Origin: Rahnella variigena
GTDB taxonomy: Bacteria > Pseudomonadota > Gammaproteobacteria > Enterobacterales > Enterobacteriaceae
DNA: 64,000 bases
Direction of reading: 5' to 3'
Assembly (NCBI RefSeq): GCF_003610915.1
Contig: NZ_NSDJ01000001.1
Span: 4,526,001-4,590,000 of the forward strand
Positions 8,045 through 16,997 of this stretch are shown here, piece after piece. The stretch's first letter is position 1. The number at the start of each line of letters is the position of its first letter. Below the pieces are notes generated by a model, which searched no databases, was not told the origin of the DNA, and was given only the letters and a program-made list of their open reading frames with translations. The translations under genes and the position numbers were made by a program.

Positions 8045-8064
8045 TTGAGAATGGTTATTCTCAA
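8045..8064. promoter_or_regulatory. 20-bp perfect palindrome upstream of the efflux operon
   Basis: TTGAGAAT-GGTT-ATTCTCAA is a perfect 8-4-8 palindrome, 22 bp before the adaptor start and just downstream of a possible -10 TATAGT (8029-8034). This is a repressor position. The GAGAAT...ATTCTC core loosely resembles a Fur box, and a related GGTTATCATTCT lies at about 7843-7854. The regulator is not identified. Confidence 0.5.
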
Positions 8065-8086
8065 TTCCCCAATAAGAGTGAATTCT

Positions 8087-9220
8087 ATGCGCCTGAAGTT
8101 TCTTTCTGTCAGTACAGTCGTACTGCTTTCCGCATGTGATGGTTCCGCCGGTTCTGCATCCCCGGCGGCACAGGTGCCTGCGGTTAATGTCGTCACTTTA
8201 CACAGTCAGCCCGTCGCCCTGACCACCAGCCTGCCCGGTCGTACCACGGCGGTTCGCAGCGCGGAAGTCCGCCCGCAGGTGAACGGCGTGATCCAAAAAC
8301 GTCTGTTCGTTGAAGGCAGTGAAGTCAAAGCCGGTCAGCAGCTTTATCAGATTGATCCTTCGACCTATCAGGCCGCATTTGATCGCGCGATGGCAACCTG
8401 GAAAAGCGCCGATGCCACCGCCCGCCGCTACAAACCGCTGGTCGATGCGCAAGCCGTCAGCCGCCAGCAATATGACGATGCAGTCGCCGCCGAGCGCGAA
8501 GCCGCAGCAGATGTCGAAACCGCCCGCGTAAATCTGCAATACACCAAAGTGTACGCGCCGATTTCCGGCCACATCGGCCGCTCGCTGTATACCGAAGGGG
8601 CGCTGGTGACCAGCGGCCAGACCGCGTATCTGACCACTATCGATCAGCTCAATCCTATCTATGTCGACGTCAATGAATCCTCGCAGGATTTACTGAGACT
8701 GCGCCGTGCGCTGGCTTCCGGCAAATTGCAAAGTGCCGGTGATAACGCCGCGCAGGCCACGCTGACGCTGGAAGATGGCAGCAAATATGCGCTGCCGGGC
8801 AAGCTGGAATTCTCTGAAGTCACCGTGTCGCAAAGCACCGGTTCCGTCACCCTGCGCGCCTCGTTCCCGAACCCGCACGACGAACTGCTGCCGGGCATGT
8901 TTGTCCACGCCCAGCTGCAACAAGGCATTGATGACAAAGGTATTCTGGTGCCGCAGGAAGCCATCATGCATGACGTGAAAGGCGCGCCATACGTGTACGT
9001 GGTGAAAACCGATAACACGGTTGAGCAGCGTTCCGTCACCACCGGTCAGATGATGAACGGTAACTGGCTGGTGAATCAGGGTCTGAATGACGGCGACAAA
9101 GTGATCACTGACGGATTACAGAACGTCAGGCCGGGCGCCAAAGTGAATGCCACCGAGCGCAAAGCCAGTGCCCCTGCCGAACAGGCTAATCTCGCGATGA
9201 CCGATCCTTCCGCGCAATAG
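8087..9220 (+). CDS. RND efflux periplasmic adaptor lipoprotein (AcrA/MexE family)
   Basis: This 377-residue adaptor bridges an inner membrane RND pump and an outer membrane channel. The start at 8087 gives a lipoprotein signal with lipobox LLSAC, so it is probably anchored to the inner membrane by Cys18. It shows the lipoyl half-motifs (GVIQKRLFVEGSEVKAGQ and YTKVYAPISGHIGRS), an alpha-hairpin between them and the beta-barrel LPGMFVHAQLQQG. Pump and channel genes follow with small gaps or overlaps, so this is the first gene of a tripartite operon. The substrate is unknown. Confidence 0.92.
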   Translation: MRLKFLSVSTVVLLSACDGSAGSASPAAQVPAVNVVTLHSQPVALTTSLPGRTTAVRSAEVRPQVNGVIQKRLFVEGSEVKAGQQLYQIDPSTYQAAFDRAMATWKSADATARRYKPLVDAQAVSRQQYDDAVAAEREAAADVETARVNLQYTKVYAPISGHIGRSLYTEGALVTSGQTAYLTTIDQLNPIYVDVNESSQDLLRLRRALASGKLQSAGDNAAQATLTLEDGSKYALPGKLEFSEVTVSQSTGSVTLRASFPNPHDELLPGMFVHAQLQQGIDDKGILVPQEAIMHDVKGAPYVYVVKTDNTVEQRSVTTGQMMNGNWLVNQGLNDGDKVITDGLQNVRPGAKVNATERKASAPAEQANLAMTDPSAQ

Positions 9221-9229
9221 GTGAGCTGA

Positions 9230-12200
9230 ATGTCTACTTTCTTTATTAATCGCCCCATATTCGCCTGGGTTGTTGCCATCGTCATCATGATCGCCGGTGC
9301 GCTGTCGATCATGAAACTGCCGATCAACCAGTACCCGAATATCGCGCCTCCGGCGATTTCCGTCAGCGTCACCTATCCGGGTGCCTCGGCGGAAACCGCG
9401 CAGAACACCGTGGTTCAGGTTATTGAACAGCAACTGAACGGGCTGGATAACCTGCGCTATATCGAATCGCAAAGTAACAGCGACGGCAGCGCCACCATTA
9501 TTGCCACCTTCGATCAGGGCACTAACCCGGATATCGCGCAGGTTCAGGTTCAGAACAAAGTGTCTCTGGCCGAATCGCAGTTACCGACGGAAGTGGTCAA
9601 TCAGGGGATCCGAATTGCCAAATATCAGGCCAACTTCATGTTGCTGGTCAGCCTGATTTCGACCGATGGCAAAATGAGTAACTCGGATCTGAGTAACCTG
9701 CTGGTGACCAAACTGGAAGATCCGATCGTGCGTACCAAAGGCGTCGGCGACTTCCTGGTGCTGGGTTCCGAATACGCGATGCGTATCTGGCTCGATCCGG
9801 CAAAACTGTATAAATATCAGCTGATCCCAAGTGATGTCAGCGCCGCTATTGAAGCACAAAACGTGCAGGTGTCCTCCGGTTCACTCGGCGGACTGCCGAC
9901 GGTCAAAGACAGCAAACTCAGCGCCACCATTATCGGTAAAACCCGTTTCGACAGCATTAATCAGTTCAAAAACGTGCTGCTGAAAGTGAATGCCGACGGC
10001 TCGCAGGTGCGCCTGAGTGATGTCGGAAATGTTGACCTGGGGCCGGAAAGTTATTCTATCTCCTCGACCTTTAACGGCAGCCCGTCTACCGCTATCGCCC
10101 TGCGTCTGGCGAGCGGCGCAAATGTGCTGGATACCGACAAAGCGGTAAAAGCCACCGTCGCAGGGCTGGAAGATTCCCTGCCGGCTGGCGTGAAAGTCGA
10201 GTTCCCGTACCAGACTGCGCCAGTGGTCAGTGCATCGATTGAAGAAGTGGTGAAAACGCTGATCGAAGCCATCGTGCTGGTGTTCTGCGTGATGTTGCTG
10301 TTCCTGCAAAACCTGCGCGCAACGCTGGTCACCACGCTGGTAGTGCCGGTGGTGCTGCTCGGTACCTTCGGTATTCTGGCGGCTGCGGGGTATTCCATTA
10401 ACACCCTGACCATGTTCGGGATGGTGCTGGCGATAGGCCTGCTGGTGGATGACGCCATCGTGGTGGTGGAAAACGTCGAACGTGTGATGACGGAAGATAA
10501 GTTGTCGCCGAAAGAAGCCACCATCAAATCGATGAAACAGATCCAGGGCGCGCTGTTTGGTATCGCACTGGTGCTCTCCGCCGTGTTAGTGCCGATGGCC
10601 TTCTTCGGCGGCTCGACCGGGATCATCTACCGTCAGTTCTCGATCACTATCGTGTCCGCGATGGCGCTCTCCGTGCTGATGGCGCTGATTTTCACTCCCG
10701 CGCTGTGTGCCACCATCATCAAACACAATGACGAGGAAAAATCGCAGAAAGGCTTTGCGGGCTGGTTTAACCGTACCTTCGACAAAGGCGCGATGCGCTA
10801 TACCAGCGCCGTCGGCACGGTGATTTCCCGTCGTCGTATGTTTATGTGCATCTATCTGCTGATCGTGATTGCCACCGGCTTTATGTTCACCCGCGTGCCG
10901 ACCACCTTCCTGCCGGATGAAGATCAGGGCGTCATGCTGATTCAGGCCACCCTACCTGCCAACGCCTCGGCGGAACGTACCCAGCAGGTGCTGGATAACG
11001 TGCGTGAATACCTGATGAAACAGGAAGGCGGCATCGTTTCTTCGGTGTTCACCGCCAACGGCTTCAGCTTCGCCGGACGTGGTCAGAACGTCGGGATTGC
11101 CTTCGTGCAGCTGAAAACCTGGGCGAAACGTCCGGACGCCGCGCAGAAAGTTCAGGCGCTGGCCGGTCGTGCGATGGCGCATTTCGCCACTATCAAAGAC
11201 GCCCGCGTGTTTGCTTTCGTTCCGCCAGCCGTTATGGAACTGGGTAACGCCACCGGCTTCGACTTCTTCCTGCAGGACACCAACGGCAAAGGGCATAACG
11301 CCCTGATGGCGGCACGTAACCAGTTCCTGCAACTGGCCTCGCAGGACAAACGTCTGACCGCCGTGCGTCCGAACGGGATGGAAGATGAGCCGCAATATCA
11401 GCTGGAAATTGATGATGAACGCGCACAGGCGCTGGGGCTGAGCCTCGACGACATCAACAACACCTTGTCAGCGGCATGGGGTTCGGCGTACGTGAATCAG
11501 TTCATGTACAACAACCGCGTGAAGCGCGTTTACATCCAGGGCAAGGCGGCTTCACGCGTCACACCGGAAGATCTGAACAACTGGTATTTCCGTAACTCGA
11601 GCGGCGATATGGTGCCGTGGAGCGCGTTCGGCAGCGGCAAATGGGTGTACGGCTCACCGCGTTACGAGCGTTTCAATGGCGTGTCTTCTGTCGAACTGAT
11701 GGGCGCACCGGCACCGGGTTACAGCTCGGGCGATGCCAACGACGCGGTGATGGAAATCGCGGCCAAATTGCCACCGGGCTATAAAGTGGCATGGCACGGT
11801 CTGAGCTACGAAGAAAAGCTTTCCGGCTCACAAACCCCGGCACTTTATACCCTGTCGATGATCGTGGTGTTCCTGTGTCTGGCGGCACTGTACGAGAGCT
11901 GGTCGATCCCGTTCTCGGTCATGCTGGTGGTACCGCTGGGGATCCTCGGGACGATCGGTGCCGTGTTGCTGCGCGGCTTGTCGAATGACGTCTTCTTCCA
12001 GGTCGGTCTGTTAACCACCGTCGGGCTGGCGGCGAAGAACGCCATATTGATTGTCGAGTTCGCCAAAGAACTGCATGAGAACGAAGGCATGTCGGTCACG
12101 GAAGCGGCGATTGAAGCGGCCAAGCTGCGTATCCGGCCAATTATCATGACCTCGATGGCCTTTATTCTCGGTGTATTCCCGCTGACCATTTCCAGCGGCG

Positions 12201-12379
12201 CGGGCGCGGGCAGCCAGCATTCCATCGGTACCGCCGTGGTCGGCGGGATGATTACGGCGACCTTCCTGGCGATCTTCTTCGTCCCGATGTTCTACGTGAC
12301 GATTGTGAATTTGTTCACCCGCAAATCGAAAAAACAAGAGAAGGCGCTTCCGGCGTCTGAGGCAACACACCATGAATAA
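9230..12379 (+). CDS. RND multidrug efflux pump, HAE-1 family (AcrB/MexF-like)
   Basis: At 1049 residues it has the full length of the hydrophobic and amphiphilic exporter family. It opens [20 protein letters not shown] and contains the conserved TM4 stretch [16 protein letters not shown] (about residue 403-418) with the paired Asp that carry protons. It also has FLPDEDQG, NGxSFAG-type porter motifs and [14 protein letters not shown] near the C-terminus. It acts as an inner membrane trimer that takes drugs or toxic compounds from membrane and periplasm. It overlaps the channel gene by 8 bp, and no regulator is adjacent. Confidence 0.95.
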   Translation: MSTFFINRPIFAWVVAIVIMIAGALSIMKLPINQYPNIAPPAISVSVTYPGASAETAQNTVVQVIEQQLNGLDNLRYIESQSNSDGSATIIATFDQGTNPDIAQVQVQNKVSLAESQLPTEVVNQGIRIAKYQANFMLLVSLISTDGKMSNSDLSNLLVTKLEDPIVRTKGVGDFLVLGSEYAMRIWLDPAKLYKYQLIPSDVSAAIEAQNVQVSSGSLGGLPTVKDSKLSATIIGKTRFDSINQFKNVLLKVNADGSQVRLSDVGNVDLGPESYSISSTFNGSPSTAIALRLASGANVLDTDKAVKATVAGLEDSLPAGVKVEFPYQTAPVVSASIEEVVKTLIEAIVLVFCVMLLFLQNLRATLVTTLVVPVVLLGTFGILAAAGYSINTLTMFGMVLAIGLLVDDAIVVVENVERVMTEDKLSPKEATIKSMKQIQGALFGIALVLSAVLVPMAFFGGSTGIIYRQFSITIVSAMALSVLMALIFTPALCATIIKHNDEEKSQKGFAGWFNRTFDKGAMRYTSAVGTVISRRRMFMCIYLLIVIATGFMFTRVPTTFLPDEDQGVMLIQATLPANASAERTQQVLDNVREYLMKQEGGIVSSVFTANGFSFAGRGQNVGIAFVQLKTWAKRPDAAQKVQALAGRAMAHFATIKDARVFAFVPPAVMELGNATGFDFFLQDTNGKGHNALMAARNQFLQLASQDKRLTAVRPNGMEDEPQYQLEIDDERAQALGLSLDDINNTLSAAWGSAYVNQFMYNNRVKRVYIQGKAASRVTPEDLNNWYFRNSSGDMVPWSAFGSGKWVYGSPRYERFNGVSSVELMGAPAPGYSSGDANDAVMEIAAKLPPGYKVAWHGLSYEEKLSGSQTPALYTLSMIVVFLCLAALYESWSIPFSVMLVVPLGILGTIGAVLLRGLSNDVFFQVGLLTTVGLAAKNAILIVEFAKELHENEGMSVTEAAIEAAKLRIRPIIMTSMAFILGVFPLTISSGAGAGSQHSIGTAVVGGMITATFLAIFFVPMFYVTIVNLFTRKSKKQEKALPASEATHHE

Positions 12380-13775
12380 ACCGCATTTCGCGCTGTCGCT
12401 TATCGGCGCGTTTTCACTCACCCTGCTGGCGGGCTGCACGATGGAGCCTGATTATCAGCGCCCTGCGCTGCCGGTCGCCAGCAACTGGGACGGTGCCAAA
12501 ACCGGCGCTGCGCAGGATATCGGCTGGAAAGCCTTCTTCAATCAACCGGCGATGAATCAGCTGATTGGCATGTCTCTCGCTAACAACCGCGACCTTCGGG
12601 TCGCGGCGTTAAACGTCGATACCGCGCGCGCGGCCTTCCAGATTGACCGCGCCGCGCTGCTGCCGACGCTTGACGCCAGCGCCGGTGAAACCAACCAGCA
12701 TCTGCCAGGCGGATTGTATTCGACGCAAAATACCGGACCGGTGACGTATCAGCAATACAGCGCCAATCTGGGTGTGACATCTTATGAAGTTGACCTGTTT
12801 GGTCGCGTGCGCAGCCTGCGCGATCAGGGGCTGGAAACCTTCCTCGCCACCGAAGCGACGCAGCGTGCGACGCAAATCTCGCTGGTGTCTGAAGTCGCTT
12901 CCGGTTATCTGAGTCTGGCGGCGGATAACGATCTGCTGAAACTGGCAATCAGTACCGCTGACAGCCAGAACAAATCCTACGAGCTGACCAAACGCAGTTA
13001 CGATTCCGGCATCAGCACTTCGCAGGATCTGGTGCAGGCCGAAACCACCGTTCGTGCAGCGCAGGCCGATATCGCGCAATACACGCGTCAGGTTCGTCAG
13101 GATGTGAACGCGCTGACGCTGCTGGTCGGCACCACCATTCCGCAAAATTTGCTGGCGAACGCCACCCTGCAACAGGACTGGAAATTCCCGCAGACGCCGG
13201 CCGGTTTACCGTCTGATCTGCTGACACGTCGTCCTGATATTATTGCCGCGGAACATACGCTGAAAGCGGCTAACGCCAATATCGGCGCAGCGCGAGCGGC
13301 GTTCTTCCCGAGCATTACGCTGACCGGCACCGCCGGTTCCGAAAGCGGCAGCCTGAGCAAACTGTTCGACGGCGGCACCGGTGCGTGGTCATTTATGCCA
13401 TCGATTAATATCCCAATCTTCGACGGCGGCGTGAATCAGGCCAATCTCGACATCGCGAAAGACACCAAGAAAATTGATATCGCCAACTATGAAAAAGCGA
13501 TTCAGACGGCGTTCAAAGAAGTGTCCGACGGCTTAGCCGGACAGGCGACTTACAAAGACGAATTGCTGGCCCGCCAGCAGGATGCCGACGCCAATCAGCG
13601 CAACTATGATCTTTCGCAGATGCGCTTCAAAGGCGGTGTCGATAACTACCTGAGCGTACTGGTCGCGCAGCGCTCGCTGTATTCTGCTCAGCAAACGCTG
13701 ATCACCACACAACTTGCCCAACTGAATCAGGACATCAGTTTGTATAAAGCACTGGGCGGTGGCTGGAAGGAGTGA
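12372..13775 (+). CDS. Outer membrane efflux channel lipoprotein (OprM/AdeK family)
   Basis: The 467-residue product has a lipoprotein signal (LTLLAGC) followed by [12 protein letters not shown], the usual opening of NodT-type outer membrane factors. Two repeats of the TolC-like fold follow, with motifs [15 protein letters not shown] (about residue 138), [28 protein letters not shown] (split here at about 288-315 as RRPDI...AEHTL and [12 protein letters not shown]) and [16 protein letters not shown]. It forms the trimeric exit duct of the preceding pump. Having its own channel makes the operon independent of TolC. Confidence 0.93.
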   Translation: MNKPHFALSLIGAFSLTLLAGCTMEPDYQRPALPVASNWDGAKTGAAQDIGWKAFFNQPAMNQLIGMSLANNRDLRVAALNVDTARAAFQIDRAALLPTLDASAGETNQHLPGGLYSTQNTGPVTYQQYSANLGVTSYEVDLFGRVRSLRDQGLETFLATEATQRATQISLVSEVASGYLSLAADNDLLKLAISTADSQNKSYELTKRSYDSGISTSQDLVQAETTVRAAQADIAQYTRQVRQDVNALTLLVGTTIPQNLLANATLQQDWKFPQTPAGLPSDLLTRRPDIIAAEHTLKAANANIGAARAAFFPSITLTGTAGSESGSLSKLFDGGTGAWSFMPSINIPIFDGGVNQANLDIAKDTKKIDIANYEKAIQTAFKEVSDGLAGQATYKDELLARQQDADANQRNYDLSQMRFKGGVDNYLSVLVAQRSLYSAQQTLITTQLAQLNQDISLYKALGGGWKE

Positions 13776-13790
13776 TTTTTGAGTGAATGG

Positions 13791-13817
13791 AAACGCCGAC
13801 GGAAGTCGGCGTTTTTC
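13791..13817 (+). terminator. Rho-independent terminator of the efflux operon
   Basis: AAACGCCGAC, loop GGAA, GTCGGCGTTTTT: a 10-bp stem with a T-run 15 bp after the channel stop. Confidence 0.9.
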
Positions 13818-13834
13818 GCAGGGTTCATCTGATA

Positions 13835-14101
13835 TCAGAATAATTCAGAATGACTCCCTACCCGGTACAATTTCAATTCTTCGTCATTTCTCTGATAAAT
13901 GAGTAAAAGATCTGGCGCACCATGGCATTCCATATATCCCGCATAATCACCTGAAAGCCGGTGTTCACAATATCGAATAGGTAAAGGTTCACCCGCCTGC
14001 AACAAGGATAATGTCTCCAGAATAGCTCCTTGCGCTCGTTTATCGTTGGTGTATTTTTTCGCATCCTTTTTAAATCTTGTCTGATAAACAATCCTTAGCA
14101 C
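13835..14101 (-). CDS. yafQ: YafQ-family mRNA interferase toxin
   Basis: This 88-residue RelE-superfamily toxin opens MLRIVYQTRFKKDAKKY. The active-site frame of E. coli YafQ is recognisable: His in EHRLSGDYAGY, then ECHGAPDLLLIY (His and Asp), then GSHSELF (His and terminal Phe). Where E. coli has Asp-Trp, this protein has Asp-Leu. The family cuts mRNA on the ribosome at specific codons. It lies 3 bp downstream of the antitoxin gene in the same operon. Confidence 0.88.
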   Translation of the reverse strand: MLRIVYQTRFKKDAKKYTNDKRAQGAILETLSLLQAGEPLPIRYCEHRLSGDYAGYMECHGAPDLLLIYQRNDEELKLYRVGSHSELF

Positions 14102-14104
14102 ATA

Positions 14105-14362
14105 TCACCATCCCAGATCGTGCTTCAACTCCTCAATCGTTGCGACTCTTTCAACACCAATTCCATTTTCCATATCCCGAATGGCCTGAAGTGTTTTGGC
14201 ATTAGGCTGCAACAATTCGACGGGTAGCTCAGCATTCACAGCCAACCTATTTACAACCATTCGAATGATTGTCGATAGATCCAACCCCATTGCCTTTGCG
14301 TTTGCCATTGCAGCAGCCTTTGACGCTGAAGTTACTCGAGCTCTGACAACAGTGTCAGTCAT
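14105..14362 (-). CDS. dinJ: DinJ/RelB-family antitoxin
   Basis: The 85-residue product begins MTDTVVRARVTSASKAAAMA, a ribbon-helix-helix DNA-binding domain as in DinJ (RARV strand, LGLDLSTIIRM helices). The C-terminal part (about residues 50-85, ending EELKHDLGW) would wrap the YafQ toxin. The ATG has a strong ribosome site (GGAGG). Its promoter carries three TGTAG repeats that are the likely operator for its own repression. Confidence 0.9.
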   Translation of the reverse strand: MTDTVVRARVTSASKAAAMANAKAMGLDLSTIIRMVVNRLAVNAELPVELLQPNAKTLQAIRDMENGIGVERVATIEELKHDLGW

Positions 14363-14386
14363 AAAACCTCCGGATCAATTTTGTCG

Positions 14387-14424
14387 TGTAGCTACATTGT
14401 AGCCCTCATGTAGTCACTGAACAA
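14387..14424 (-). promoter_or_regulatory. dinJ-yafQ promoter with three TGTAG repeats 11 bp apart
   Basis: On the minus strand TTGTTC (14424-14419), 17 bp, TACAAT (14401-14396) is a good sigma-70 promoter. The plus strand shows TGTAG at 14387, 14398 and 14409, exactly one helical turn apart, with the first part of the palindrome TGTAGCTACA (14387-14396). The repeats span the -10 to -35 region, as expected for cooperative binding of ribbon-helix-helix dimers. Confidence 0.7.
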
Positions 14425-14529
14425 AATGTATTCACTTACAGAGCAGTGTGCAGAATATCGAATACTGTTTTATCAGCAACTTTGTACTTTCATCGCTGCG
14501 GCAAAACTTCCAAAAAAGCTCATTGTCAC

Positions 14530-14799
14530 TCAGGATTTAGCTGAATTCCGAATGACTTTCACCACCAACTCTCCCCGCGCATCAAAATAACGGCTCGGCC
14601 AGATCACGCTCGGATGCAAATTCAGCGCCTGCGCAATCACCTTCTCCCCTTTCGGCCATGACCGCGACAGCGCATTCGATAGCGTCGAAGAACTCAATCC
14701 CGCACTGCGCGATACCGCCGCCAGCGTTGTGCCCCGTTTACGCAATGCCGCAATGATGTCTGCCTGATGCCAGTCGTTATGATTCTGTGTGTTGTTCAT
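14530..14799 (-). CDS. Ner/Nlp-like helix-turn-helix regulator
   Basis: This 89-residue protein has the SfsB/Nlp/Ner fold known from phage Mu Ner and its chromosomal relatives: DWHQADIIAALRKRGTTLAAVSRSAGLSSSTLSNAL, then PKGEKVIAQALNLHPSVIWPSRY (each shown here as a region at about residues 9-44 and 50-72). Relatives are DNA-binding regulators, some of sugar metabolism genes. No other phage genes are near, so this is a lone chromosomal copy. Its targets are unknown. A GGATCC-type ribosome site region (AAAGGATCC) precedes the ATG. Confidence 0.8.
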   Translation of the reverse strand: MNNTQNHNDWHQADIIAALRKRGTTLAAVSRSAGLSSSTLSNALSRSWPKGEKVIAQALNLHPSVIWPSRYFDARGELVVKVIRNSAKS

Positions 14800-15152
14800 G
14801 GAGGATCCTTTCCTGAGTTATGAGTAAATAAAACGTCTACACAGGAAGAGTAAACCGGGAGAAAAATTATCCCAAAACGGGATAAAACCAGATGAATAGT
14901 GATCAGGTCATTGATAGATAAGATGAAATGTAATATTGATGAGTTAACTGAGCTAATGTCGATAAAAAAGTTATTTTGATGAAAATTTTCGATCTGATAG
15001 AGCTCTCAACAACTCTAGATTGAATACTTTTATTCAGGCTGCTGTGCAGCCTTTTTATCATTTACATTTCTATATTTTCCCCCGTCCCCTAAACACCTAC
15101 ACTCCAGCTCTACAGTAAAGACACTTTTTTGTCGCTTTTGTGTATAGATAAA
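14800..15152. other. Gene-poor AT-rich spacer
   Basis: No convincing gene is seen in these 350 bases. A short frame of 18 codons starts at 14928 (MKCNIDELTEL...) but has no further support. The stretch ends with a rightward terminator hairpin at 15036-15056 that no recognised gene uses, so it may be the residue of a lost gene. Confidence 0.5.
15036..15056 (+). terminator. Orphan rho-independent terminator
   Basis: AGGCTGC, loop TGT, GCAGCCTTTTT. No recognisable rightward gene ends here. Confidence 0.65.
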
Positions 15153-15307
15153 ATGAAGAAACTTGAAGCCATCAGAAGACTGGAAGCACTAAGCCGTCGA
15201 GGGCGGACCGTTTTTTTGGTGCGTAATCTGCTTAAGATCTTTCCCGAGGGCTCGCCCGTGTGCTGAAAGCTGGGCTCAAAATCCAAACCGATGAAGAAAT
15301 TCTGTAG
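15153..15307 (+). pseudogene. Remnant of an AbiEi-like type IV antitoxin, frameshifted
   Basis: The first frame reads MKKLEAIRRLEALSRRGRTV then FLVRNLLKIFPEGSP and stops. Shifting by one base continues RVLKAGLKIQTDEEIL and then stops. Together they match the N-terminal winged-helix pattern of AbiEi antitoxins and relatives (LxxLxRRGRxVFxxRDLxKLFPExSPxxLxxxLK). One missing base near 15256 explains the break. No AbiEii toxin follows. The match is by pattern memory over about 50 residues, so the family call is tentative. Confidence 0.4.
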
Positions 15308-15337
15308 AGACTTCTCGCAAAATAACGCATTCAAGAT

Positions 15338-15359
15338 TAGCCCGGATAACTCCGGGCTA
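15338..15359 (-). terminator. Hairpin after the leftward Hcp cassette
   Basis: TAGCCCGGA, loop TAAC, TCCGGGCTA is a perfect 9-bp stem located 22 bp past the stop of the leftward gene at 15382. No T-run follows, so it may be a terminator aided by Rho or an mRNA end protector. Confidence 0.5.
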
Positions 15360-15381
15360 TGAACGAGAATTTCTACTGGGT

Positions 15382-15882
15382 CTATGAGGATTTTCGAGCC
15401 TCGTTTGCTTTGATCTCTTCGACCCAACCCTCCATTATCCACAGGCAAGTCGCGGCTTGTGGTCCTGCATCTAACAAAGAAAGACGGATGCGATTATATG
15501 TCTCCATATCGCTATTCGTTATTTTGTCAAATGGCGGGACGCAGGCTATATCCGTTCCTTGCTGGTATTTATAATGGTGCTTATCGAGAATTGACATCAC
15601 TTTTAACGCTTCTTTAGCATTCGCATCGAGCGCGTAATAGAGAGCACCTGAAAGTTGATTGGATTGTTGTAGATTCACTACAGGCGCTAAATCCGGGACT
15701 AACATTAGCCATTCACCGTCACCCGTGGAGATTTTATTTATCGTCTCAGCCCAGTCTTCAGCTGTTATTTTAGATGCAAAACTGTTGCTTCCATATTTCT
15801 GGACACTTGTTCTTATATCCTTCGGTGTAGCAGAAGCAAAAGCCATTATTGGAACAAGAAAAATTAAGGGAAGAATTTTCAT
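15382..15882 (-). CDS. Putative periplasmic immunity protein to the Tlde1-like effector
   Basis: This 166-residue protein begins with a signal peptide (MKILPLIFLVPIMAFASA), so it is exported. Its sequence is not one I recognise from a characterised family. It holds two cysteines (TDIACVPPF and AATCLWIM) that may form a disulfide. The ATG overlaps the effector stop as ATGA and has GAGGTGGTGAG upstream, so the two are translationally coupled. An exported protein coded directly after a cell-wall-attacking effector is most simply its immunity factor, as Tldi1 is to Tlde1. That role is inference from position. Confidence 0.6.
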   Translation of the reverse strand: MKILPLIFLVPIMAFASATPKDIRTSVQKYGSNSFASKITAEDWAETINKISTGDGEWLMLVPDLAPVVNLQQSNQLSGALYYALDANAKEALKVMSILDKHHYKYQQGTDIACVPPFDKITNSDMETYNRIRLSLLDAGPQAATCLWIMEGWVEEIKANEARKSS

Positions 15883-16235
15883 CTCACCACCTCTAGAACT
15901 TCTGAGGTTCCTCTTATTAAACGGCGGGTAGGATTGCTCATAATGATACAACCAGTTGAAGCAAACCCGGCCGGGCCTTCTCTTCTCTCGCCGTGTATGC
16001 GAAATAAGCTTCTACCATATGATTCACCGGAGGTTTGATGCAGTTCAATCGTAAGTGGTCCCTTGGAACTTGTGGCAATACCAACGCGATATGACCCCTG
16101 TGGAAGTGGTCCCATTCCTTTGACATGTTGACGATCTGGGTTATTTTTATTTGTCAGGACGCCCGAATATCCCTTTTCAATGAATACTCCATCATGAAAT
16201 AATTCACCGGTGCTTTGTTTATATGTCCAGGTCAT
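15879..16235 (-). CDS. Tlde1-like (DUF2778) L,D-transpeptidase-fold type VI effector
   Basis: This 118-residue protein opens MTWTYKQSTGELFHDG, as in DUF2778 proteins, and carries the active-site layout FRIHGERREGPAGFASTGCI (about residues 78-97). The catalytic His and Cys lie 15 residues apart, as in Tlde1. Such effectors cut or alter peptidoglycan tetrapeptides in the target periplasm. It has no signal peptide, consistent with delivery by the type VI system. It follows an hcp gene by 9 bp and overlaps the immunity candidate by 4 bp. It could be carried inside the Hcp tube. Confidence 0.8.
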   Translation of the reverse strand: MTWTYKQSTGELFHDGVFIEKGYSGVLTNKNNPDRQHVKGMGPLPQGSYRVGIATSSKGPLTIELHQTSGESYGRSLFRIHGERREGPAGFASTGCIIMSNPTRRLIRGTSEVLEVVR

Positions 16236-16244
16236 AAATCTTCC

Positions 16245-16736
16245 TTATGCAGTTGCACGTTCGTTCCATGAGTCTGAATGAATAATGTTGCCGTCAGTGT
16301 AAGTCCAGATTATTTTTTCGTAACGCAGTTCCACACATTCAATGTGTCCTTGCTTTTCAAAATTACGATTTTTCACGTCATACATCATTGCCGATAATGA
16401 CACCAGTTTCACATTTTCCAGCTTCGTATTAAAATATTCGACTTCCTGCCCAGCATCGTTAATTCGATACAATTTTATCTCAGCTGATTTAAACGTTTGA
16501 CCCGTAGTAACAGCTTTATAAAGATAGGGACTCGATGAATCTATTTCTTTATCAAATACGAAAGGATGATGAATTCTTGTGCCTGTAATTTTACCTGTAT
16601 TGGAGTCAGTTGGGATTTCCAGGGCATGAGCTAATCCAATAATCTCGATACTTCCTTCGCGACCATGTACATCAACCGATCCTCTGATGTCCGCGCCACC
16701 ATCGTCTTTAAGCCATAAATATGCCGGGATTGCCAT
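16245..16736 (-). CDS. hcp: Hcp-family type VI secretion tube protein (copy 1)
   Basis: The 163-residue protein starts MAIPAYLWLKDDGGADIRGS, typical of enterobacterial Hcp. It also has GREGSIEIIGLAHALEIPTD, SSSPYLYKAV and YRINDAGQEVEYFNTKLENV. Hcp hexamers stack into the type VI tube and can carry small effectors. No other type VI structural gene is in the window, so it is an orphan hcp that heads the cassette hcp-effector-immunity. It resembles the copy at 20381, with its first 15 residues identical. Ribosome site AAGGAA lies upstream. Confidence 0.95.
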   Translation of the reverse strand: MAIPAYLWLKDDGGADIRGSVDVHGREGSIEIIGLAHALEIPTDSNTGKITGTRIHHPFVFDKEIDSSSPYLYKAVTTGQTFKSAEIKLYRINDAGQEVEYFNTKLENVKLVSLSAMMYDVKNRNFEKQGHIECVELRYEKIIWTYTDGNIIHSDSWNERATA

Positions 16737-16997
16737 TCTGATAAATTCCTTTTTAAAAAGTGAGGCAATACGTTATGCCCGTATGTTTTCACAAACCATT
16801 GGAGAACCTTTAAAAATGGAATTTTCAGAAGTTTGTTACTGGTGAACTCCCCTTGTTTCCTCATTTGCGCCCGCCGTCACGCTCGCTAAGTGTTTCTTTA
16901 TGTTAAATTTGTTAAAATACTTAGACATTTTTTGAGCGAAACGCTTTTGCCGTGCGGCTTCCGCGCGGGTTGATGATGTAAATTTTAAGGAAACAAT

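Noticed and set aside
15110..15448. 112-codon minus-strand frame
   Set aside because: It overlaps the AbiEi-like remnant, a hairpin and the end of the immunity candidate and has no recognisable content.
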